Shown here in pieces: positions 6,234 through 11,476 of a DNA stretch of 13,537 bases. A model generated the notes under the pieces. It did no database searches. It saw only the letters and a program-made list of their open reading frames with translations, and was not told the origin of the DNA. A program made the translations under genes and the position numbers. Where the stretch lies: assembly GCA_937885235.1 (NCBI GenBank), contig CAKZZK010000037.1:1-13537 (forward strand). The letters run 5' to 3'. The number at the start of each line of letters is the position of its first letter. Within the stretch, counting starts at the first letter, position 1. The stretch comes from an uncultured Treponema sp. GTDB taxonomy: Bacteria; Spirochaetota; Spirochaetia; Treponematales; Treponemataceae.

Positions 6234-7863
6234 CGCAATCCTTGCACTTTTCCCCATAGTCTTTGCGGATTTGCTTTTCCAGCTCTGGACGCAGGGAGTC
6301 CCACACCTTGTCAATGCCATCGCTAAAGGCGTTGCCTACAATGCCGTCAAGCACATGCTCGCGGCAGAGCGGTACAGAGCCATCGCAGAGCACAAACATA
6401 TCCCGCTTGAGGTGCCAGCAGGGATTGCGCTCCAAGGGGGCAAGGTCGGCAGTCTTCTGCTCGGTGAGCAGACCGCAATAGCTGTCGTATTTCTGGATAA
6501 TCAGCCTGCCCTTTGAAGGAGATTCCTTGTCATGGTAAAAGCGGTAGAACCTTTCAAGTTCAGCCTCGTTGTCTTTCATGCGGACAAACTGAGGATAGAC
6601 GGCATCGGGGAAATAGCTTTCCAAGACCTTTACCGCGTCTGTGGCTGTCTGGAAGGAGCGGGAACTGCGGACATCGGCAAGCGTGTTCGTATGAATCTTT
6701 GCATAGCATTCCTCAGTCATGGCATCGATGCCAACAATCCATATCACGGGCAGCATGCCATTCGTCCGCTCCGGGGCTTCGCCTGCAATTCCTGCAATCT
6801 TCTGTGCCAGCGCGGGGGTAACAAGCGTGCCGTCCGTCTCGATAAGCACGGAAAGCCCCGGCCTTTTGAGCACACAGGCGACAAAGTCTGTGATGGCTTC
6901 ATTCGTCAGCGGCTCGCTGAATGCGCTCAGCCCGACAACCGCTGTTTCCGAATAGAGCGTGATGCAGTCTATGAGCACGCGGAACTGGTCAAAGTCCATA
7001 TTGTGCGGCTCGGGATTGTCTTTCTTGAGCGGCAGCACTCCCCGCTTTGCTTTAAATGCCTCTGGATAGGGGTTATATGTCGTAAGCGTCGAACAGTTTT
7101 CGGCAATCTGGATATTATAGAACGCAGGCACCGTCTGCTGTACGGCGGCGCTCGCAAGGGCAAGGTCTGAAAGCGCCTGAGCTTCAAAAACACAGCCGCT
7201 TTTTACAGCTTCATCATAGAGAGCCTTGCAAGCGTTTGTATTCAGCTTTGTAGAGCAGGAAAAGTCGAAGCGGAGCATACGGTAATCCTTAGGGGCGATG
7301 ACCGTTTCAACTTCAAATGAATTTATGTCACCGCGCAGCACATTGAAGACGCTCTCGTTCCCCACGGGCGCATCTCCCGCCGCTTTCTGGCTACCCTTGG
7401 CAAGCGAAGCCAGTATGCTCAGCGTCCCAGTGCTGATAAGTTCAGGCGCAAAGCCAGAGGGATAGCCATCCGCAAAGGTATATTCCGACAAGTAGGTGAT
7501 GTGGTTCACCATGAGCTGGTCTGTGAGTTCTTTATCCAAAAAAGGTCTGTCTGCAAGGGTATACAGGACAAAATCCGCCTGCTGAGCCGCCGCGCTCTGA
7601 GCCATGCAGTCAAGCATTGAAGCCGTATTCCAAGATGGCTGGCTTAGCACCCTGCACTGTGCCGCGTTGTGGGCGGCAATGGCTTTTTGCACTGCCCCCT
7701 CGTGAGAAGCCGTTGTAGCGATGACGATTTCTGCGCAGTCCTGAATGCTCAAAGCCCAGTCAAGCACACGGTCAAAAGCCGTCTGGGATGCAAACAATAC
7801 ATCAAAGGCATGGACAAGGGGAAAGCCTGCATACAAAAAAACGACGTTTTTCATCTCTTTCAT
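6208..7863 (-). CDS. Spiro-SPASM protein: nucleotidyltransferase-like domain plus degenerate radical SAM barrel and SPASM domain
   Basis: A 551-residue protein matching what I recall of the spirochaete-restricted spiro-SPASM family. Residues 5-200 resemble a SpsF/CMP-sugar nucleotidyltransferase fold (DRVLDWAL, EIVIATTAS, YTLADRPFLD at 101-110, YPSGFAPEL at 134-142), but the R-x-x-S-x-R-L-P catalytic loop is absent. Residues 248-460 align with a radical SAM barrel: YNIQIAENC, SEPLTN at 316-321 where GGEPLLN is usual, VLIETDGTLVT, then VGIDAMTEECY. The cluster motif CX3CX2C is reduced to C257, T261 and N264. Residues 482-543 are a SPASM-type domain with C482, C493, C500, C540 and C543. First gene of the cluster. 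ATG 7863 has no Shine-Dalgarno; a second ATG at 7854 sits directly after GAAAGAG, too close to be ideal. Function is unknown; the neighbours suggest sugar-polymer synthesis. Family assignment is fairly sure, activity is not. Confidence 0.82.
   Translation of the reverse strand: MKEMKNVVFLYAGFPLVHAFDVLFASQTAFDRVLDWALSIQDCAEIVIATTASHEGAVQKAIAAHNAAQCRVLSQPSWNTASMLDCMAQSAAAQQADFVLYTLADRPFLDKELTDQLMVNHITYLSEYTFADGYPSGFAPELISTGTLSILASLAKGSQKAAGDAPVGNESVFNVLRGDINSFEVETVIAPKDYRMLRFDFSCSTKLNTNACKALYDEAVKSGCVFEAQALSDLALASAAVQQTVPAFYNIQIAENCSTLTTYNPYPEAFKAKRGVLPLKKDNPEPHNMDFDQFRVLIDCITLYSETAVVGLSAFSEPLTNEAITDFVACVLKRPGLSVLIETDGTLVTPALAQKIAGIAGEAPERTNGMLPVIWIVGIDAMTEECYAKIHTNTLADVRSSRSFQTATDAVKVLESYFPDAVYPQFVRMKDNEAELERFYRFYHDKESPSKGRLIIQKYDSYCGLLTEQKTADLAPLERNPCWHLKRDMFVLCDGSVPLCREHVLDGIVGNAFSDGIDKVWDSLRPELEKQIRKDYGEKCKDCDEYYTFNF
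6239..6243 (-). promoter_or_regulatory. Ribosome-binding site that sets the glycosyltransferase start
   Basis: The minus strand reads AAGGA, then five bases, then ATG at 6233. The site lies inside the end of the spiro-SPASM gene and supports a start 87 bases downstream of the first ATG in the frame. Confidence 0.65.
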
Positions 7864-7876
7864 TATCGGAAAAGAC

Positions 7877-7905
7877 TTGTGTTATTTAAGACTTATGTTT
7901 ATGAT
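7877..7905 (+). promoter_or_regulatory. Candidate xseA promoter
   Basis: TTGTGT (7877-7882, three of six), a 17-base spacer and TATGAT (7900-7905, five of six). The expected start near 7912-7913 coincides with the xseA ATG I prefer. The -35 is weak, so this is tentative. If transcription instead starts further upstream, the ATGs at 7895 or 7901 become possible. Confidence 0.35.
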
Positions 7906-7909
7906 AGCA
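7901..7909 (-). promoter_or_regulatory. Candidate extended -10 for the minus-strand cluster
   Basis: On the minus strand these bases read TGCTATCAT, an extended -10 (TG, one base, then TATCAT, five of six). No good -35 is visible at normal spacing. It lies about 38 bases before ATG 7863 and overlaps the plus-strand -10 for xseA. Confidence 0.3.
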
Positions 7910-7912
7910 GTG

Positions 7913-9112
7913 ATGGCACAAACAGACGACAACGTTTACACAGTCTCTCAGCTTACCGGACTTATCAAGACTATGCTGGAGGGCAGTTTTCCCTCAGTCC
8001 TGCTCAAAGGAGAAATTTCCAACTACCGCCCCAATTCCAGCGGGCACCTCTACTTTGTCCTCAAAGACAGCGGTGCGCAGATAAGCGCCGTGATGTTCCG
8101 CGGCAGGGCGGCATCGCTTTCTTTTACTCCAAAAGACGGTATGCTTGTGCAGGTGCAGGGCGCCGTCAGCGTCTACGCCCCCCGCGGCAACTACCAGATA
8201 ATCATCAGCTCCATGAGCAAAGCAGGTGTGGGAGACATCATGGAGATGATAGAAGAGCGCAAGAAGAAGCTTGCGGCGGAGGGGCTCTTTGACCAGAGCA
8301 GGAAGCGGAAGCTGCCCTTCTTTCCCCGCACGGTGGGCATAGTCACCAGCCCCACGGGAGCAGCGCTGAGGGACATCATGCAGATAGCCCGAAGGCGCAA
8401 CGACAAGGTGAGCATCACCATTTTCCCCGCGCTCGTGCAGGGTGAAGAAGCAGCGGCAAGCATACTGCGCATGATAAAGATTGCAAACGCCTACCAGATG
8501 TGCGATGTGCTCATCGTGGGCAGAGGCGGCGGCTCTCTGGAGGATTTGCTGCCTTTCAGCGATGAGGCTGTGGTCCGCTGCATAGCGGCATCAAAAATTC
8601 CCGTCATCTCCGCTGTGGGACATGAAATAGACTGGGCGCTCAGCGATTTTGCGGCAGATGTCCGCGCCCCCACGCCGAGCGCGGCGGCAGAGCTTGCCAT
8701 TCCGCTCAAGCAGGACCTCGTAGAGCTTCTGCACAAGCGGCAGGAGGAATTATCTTCTATTATACAAGGGCGTTTGCAGGGCTTAAAGCTCATGCTCAAA
8801 ACCTTTACGCCTGAAAATATGGAGCTGCAATTCCGCAGTATAGAGCAGCCCTACCTCATGCGCTTTGACGAGGCAAAAAAACAGCTCGCCCAAAACATAG
8901 CGCTCCTGCTTACCGACAGACGCCAGCGCATCACCCGCGCCGTACAGACACTGGAAAACTGCAACCCACAGACAATCTTCGACAGGGGCTATTCGATGGT
9001 AACTGACAGCAAGGGGATAGTTATCAGAAGTAGCTCTCAGCTAGCGGTCGGAGAGCAAATCACCATTCGTCCGGCAAAAGGCATAGTCTCTGCGACAGTG
9101 ACAGCGACTTGA
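7913..9112 (+). CDS. xseA: Exodeoxyribonuclease VII large subunit
   Basis: XseA is the catalytic subunit of exonuclease VII, which degrades single-stranded DNA from both ends in mismatch repair and damage processing. The 399 residues from ATG 7913 begin with the OB-fold ssDNA-binding domain (about 8-102: YTVSQLTGLIK, KGEISNY, GHLYFVLKD, VQVQGAVSVY). The catalytic domain follows from about 130, with VGIVTSPTGAALRDI at 141-155, GRGGGSLEDL at 203-212, VGHEIDWALSDFAADVRAPTPSA at 235-257 (the family's most conserved block) and DRGYSMV near the end. A shortened helical stalk (about 265-345) makes it smaller than E. coli XseA. In-frame ATGs at 7895 and 7901 are alternatives. None of the three has a Shine-Dalgarno. 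I chose 7913 because it starts a canonical XseA N-terminus and coincides with the expected transcription start. It forms a repair cluster with xseB and mutL. Confidence 0.95.
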   Translation: MAQTDDNVYTVSQLTGLIKTMLEGSFPSVLLKGEISNYRPNSSGHLYFVLKDSGAQISAVMFRGRAASLSFTPKDGMLVQVQGAVSVYAPRGNYQIIISSMSKAGVGDIMEMIEERKKKLAAEGLFDQSRKRKLPFFPRTVGIVTSPTGAALRDIMQIARRRNDKVSITIFPALVQGEEAAASILRMIKIANAYQMCDVLIVGRGGGSLEDLLPFSDEAVVRCIAASKIPVISAVGHEIDWALSDFAADVRAPTPSAAAELAIPLKQDLVELLHKRQEELSSIIQGRLQGLKLMLKTFTPENMELQFRSIEQPYLMRFDEAKKQLAQNIALLLTDRRQRITRAVQTLENCNPQTIFDRGYSMVTDSKGIVIRSSSQLAVGEQITIRPAKGIVSATVTAT

Positions 9113-9143
9113 TGCCAGCACAGAAAATCCACAGCACTTCCAT

Positions 9144-9172
9144 TTGCACAATAAAGCAAAATATGCTATATA
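9144..9172 (+). promoter_or_regulatory. Candidate promoter immediately upstream of xseB
   Basis: TTGCAC (9144-9149), a 17-base spacer and TATATA (9167-9172) preceded by TGC as an extended -10. An overlapping perfect TATAAT lies at 9171-9176. With the first pair, transcription would start about at the xseB ATG (9180). The stretch ATATGCTATA is shared with the promoter of the relA-type gene. It could give xseB-mutL a start independent of xseA. Confidence 0.4.
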
Positions 9173-9179
9173 TAATACT

Positions 9180-9506
9180 ATGACGCATTTTGAAGAAAAG
9201 CTGCGGCGGCTTGAAGAGCTGGCAAGCGATATAAAGCAAAGTGACATCACGCTTGAAGATGCCCTTAAGGATTTTGAAGAAGGAATCAAACTGGCAAAGG
9301 GCATGGAAAAAGAGCTTGACAGCATTGAAAACAAAATTCAGATACTTATGAACACTCCGGATGTAGACGAAAGCGAGGGAAAAAAAGACAGCCCGGAGGA
9401 CAGCAAAAGCTCCAAGAAAAAATCAGCAAAGAAAAAAACAACACAGGGTCCCGTGCTGGACTTCTTTGACGGCACGAGTGAACTCAACGGCACCAGAAAC
9501 GCATAA
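9180..9506 (+). CDS. xseB: Exodeoxyribonuclease VII small subunit, with extended Lys/Ser-rich tail
   Basis: XseB is the small helical subunit that binds the XseA stalk in exonuclease VII. Residues 2-57 match the family: FEEKLRRLEELASDIK, the SDITLEDALKDFEEGIKLAK core, then LDSIENKIQIL. E. coli XseB has about 80 residues; this one has 108, because residues 66-89 add a hydrophilic Lys/Ser/Asp-rich linker (including SKSSKKKSAKKK) followed by a short GPVLDFFDG patch that could be a docking motif. A TTG codon at 9144 would add 12 residues, but they do not look like XseB and the TTG overlaps a likely -35 box, so ATG 9180 is preferred. No Shine-Dalgarno precedes either codon. It lies 67 bases after xseA and three bases before mutL. 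Confidence 0.92.
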   Translation: MTHFEEKLRRLEELASDIKQSDITLEDALKDFEEGIKLAKGMEKELDSIENKIQILMNTPDVDESEGKKDSPEDSKSSKKKSAKKKTTQGPVLDFFDGTSELNGTRNA

Positions 9507-9509
9507 ATT

Positions 9510-11393
9510 ATGCCCGTAAGACAGCTAAGCGCAGAAGTTGCCCGCAAAATTGCCGCAGGAGAAGTCATAGACCGCCCAAACGCCATCGTGCGGGAACTGC
9601 TGGACAACGCCGTTGACAGCGGCGCCACCCGTATCACCGTGGAAATAGACGGCGGCGGCATAGAGAAAATCCGCATCATAGACAATGGCTGCGGTATGAG
9701 CAAGGAAGACCTGCAGCTCTGCGCCCACCCCCATGCAACAAGCAAAATCACGACAGAAACAGACCTGCTCCACCTGACCACGCTCGGCTTCCGCGGAGAG
9801 GCGCTGTCTTCAATGGCAGCCGTGGGCAGACTCCAAATTACAAGCGGAGGCTGGCGCATGAATGCCTCCGTCACCGAAGACCACCTGCTCAGCCCCGTTA
9901 CCCCCGTGGAGGGCACCATCGTGCAGATGGAAGGGCTTTTTGAAAACTTTCCGGCACGGCGGGTCTTTCTCAAACGTCCGGCAAGCGAGGCATTGATGTG
10001 CCGCGCGACTTTTATAGAGAAAGTGCTTCCGCGCCCCGACATAGCCTTTTCCCTTTTCATTGATGGGGAAGAAAAAATAAACCTGCCCGCAGGTCAGAGC
10101 CTTATAGAACGATTCGTTCAATGCTGTAACCTTGCTGAAAACGAACAGCTCTTTTATGAACTGCGCTCCTCATCGCATGACAAAGCAGACTCTTGGTCAT
10201 ACACGCTGATTATCGGAGAACCTTCTGTCACGAGGAACAACCGCAAGGACATTTTCATCTATGTGAACGGACGTAAAATCAGCGAATATCCGCTCGTCCA
10301 AGCCATTGAATACGGCTGCCAGGGCTATTTTCCAAACGGAATGCACCCCGTCGCCTGCCTCTTTATGACGATGGAACCGTCTCTGGTTGACTTCAACATC
10401 CATCCGGCAAAGCGGGAGGCACGTTTCAAAGACACGGCAAAGCTCCATCACGACGTCAGCAGCACTGTCCGCTCATTCTTCAAGCAGTACACCGTCAAAA
10501 ATATCGTAGAGGGCTGTGACGAGGATGCTCCTCAAAACGCAAGTTTTGCTTTCAGCGATGGGACGGAATTTGTGGCAGAACCGCGTATGCCGGACTTTGC
10601 CCGCCAAAGCACAACAAGCCGCTACCTCTCTCCCCAGCGGAGCTCTGCTTCATATTCGTCGGTATCGCGCGGCGGCGGGGATATGCGCTCCTCATTCTTC
10701 GGCAATGCCGGAAGCCAATATGAAAAAGCTGTCATAAAAGATTTTTCTCAGGGCATGGATGAAATCCTCAGCCCGCGGGCGCAAAACACTGCCTCTGTCG
10801 AAGGGCACGACACAAAGCCCAATTACCTTCCCGACGATTACGAAGCTGACGGCAGCTTTCACTTTGTCGGAAGCACGCTGGGCACTTTCCTCATCGCAGA
10901 AAAAGACGATGTGCTGTACATCATCGACCAGCACGCGGCGCACGAGCGTTACCTCTACAACAAAATCATGGAAGACGAGGGGGAAAAGCAGAGCCTGCTC
11001 GTGCCCTACACCATACAGACCAATTCAGCAGCGGACGATGCTTTTCTTGAAGAATTGCAGCCAGCATTGGAGGCGGCAGGCTTTACGGGAAGGCAGGTGG
11101 AATGCGGACTCTGGGAGTTCAGCACTGTTCCCGTCCGCTGGAAGGGCACCGAGGAAGACCTTGCCCACGACCTGCTTGACAAGCGCATCAATCCGCACGA
11201 TATGATAAACGCGGCAGCAGCCTCCACCGCCTGTCGTTCAGCAGTGATGGACGGCACCGTGCTAGACAGCAAGACCGCCGCATGGATTGCCGAAGAAGCG
11301 CTCAAACTTCCCGACCCCCACTGCCCCCACGGCCGCCCCGTCTACACATCGATCACCCGCAGACAGCTCTTCACGCTCGTCAAGAGAATTTGA
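9510..11393 (+). CDS. mutL: DNA mismatch repair protein MutL
   Basis: MutL couples mismatch recognition by MutS to strand incision. It is a dimeric GHKL ATPase of 627 residues. The N-terminal ATPase is intact: E29 and N33 in REL-LDN (aligned exactly with E. coli E29/N33), DNGCGM at 58-63, LGFRGEALSSM at 92-102 and the DFNIHPAKREARF lever at 294-306. Residues about 335-440 are a Ser-rich, low-complexity linker. The C-terminal dimerisation domain carries DQHAAHE at 473-479, TACRSAV at 573-579 and CPHGRP at 605-610, the metal-site motifs of the nicking-endonuclease type of MutL. In the canonical DQHA(X)2E(X)4E motif the last Glu is Asn here (N484). The ATG lies three bases after the xseB stop and has no Shine-Dalgarno, so translation by reinitiation is likely. 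Confidence 0.96.
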   Translation: MPVRQLSAEVARKIAAGEVIDRPNAIVRELLDNAVDSGATRITVEIDGGGIEKIRIIDNGCGMSKEDLQLCAHPHATSKITTETDLLHLTTLGFRGEALSSMAAVGRLQITSGGWRMNASVTEDHLLSPVTPVEGTIVQMEGLFENFPARRVFLKRPASEALMCRATFIEKVLPRPDIAFSLFIDGEEKINLPAGQSLIERFVQCCNLAENEQLFYELRSSSHDKADSWSYTLIIGEPSVTRNNRKDIFIYVNGRKISEYPLVQAIEYGCQGYFPNGMHPVACLFMTMEPSLVDFNIHPAKREARFKDTAKLHHDVSSTVRSFFKQYTVKNIVEGCDEDAPQNASFAFSDGTEFVAEPRMPDFARQSTTSRYLSPQRSSASYSSVSRGGGDMRSSFFGNAGSQYEKAVIKDFSQGMDEILSPRAQNTASVEGHDTKPNYLPDDYEADGSFHFVGSTLGTFLIAEKDDVLYIIDQHAAHERYLYNKIMEDEGEKQSLLVPYTIQTNSAADDAFLEELQPALEAAGFTGRQVECGLWEFSTVPVRWKGTEEDLAHDLLDKRINPHDMINAAAASTACRSAVMDGTVLDSKTAAWIAEEALKLPDPHCPHGRPVYTSITRRQLFTLVKRI

Positions 11394-11397
11394 AGAA

Positions 11398-11407
11398 TTC
11401 CTAGGAA
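11398..11407. repeat. Ten-base perfect palindrome upstream of the relA-type promoter
   Basis: TTCCTAGGAA reads the same on both strands. It starts four bases after the mutL stop and ends six bases before the -35 box. A regulator-binding site is possible, but a palindrome this short can occur by chance. Confidence 0.3.
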
Positions 11408-11413
11408 GAGTCT

Positions 11414-11442
11414 ATGCCAAGCCACAAAAAATATGCTATAAT
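11414..11442 (+). promoter_or_regulatory. Promoter for the relA-type gene
   Basis: ATGCCA (11414-11419, four of six bases of TTGACA), a 17-base spacer and a perfect TATAAT (11437-11442) preceded by TG one base away, which is an extended -10. The expected start is near 11449, leaving a leader of roughly 28 bases with AAGGCGG at 11464-11470. Confidence 0.65.
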
Positions 11443-11476
11443 CTAGTAATTTGATGGTAAATCAAGGCGGCAAGAC

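Noticed and set aside
6532..7170. Plus-strand open frame of 212 codons opposite the spiro-SPASM gene
   Set aside because: Antisense to the conserved barrel; translation shows no coherent fold or motif.
9144..9179. TTG start adding 12 residues to XseB
   Set aside because: The extra residues are not XseB-like, no Shine-Dalgarno precedes the TTG, and the codon forms part of a candidate -35 box.
9338..10060. Minus-strand open frame of 240 codons opposite xseB and mutL
   Set aside because: Ser/Arg/Pro-rich low-information translation antisense to two certain genes; no motif and no ribosome-binding site.
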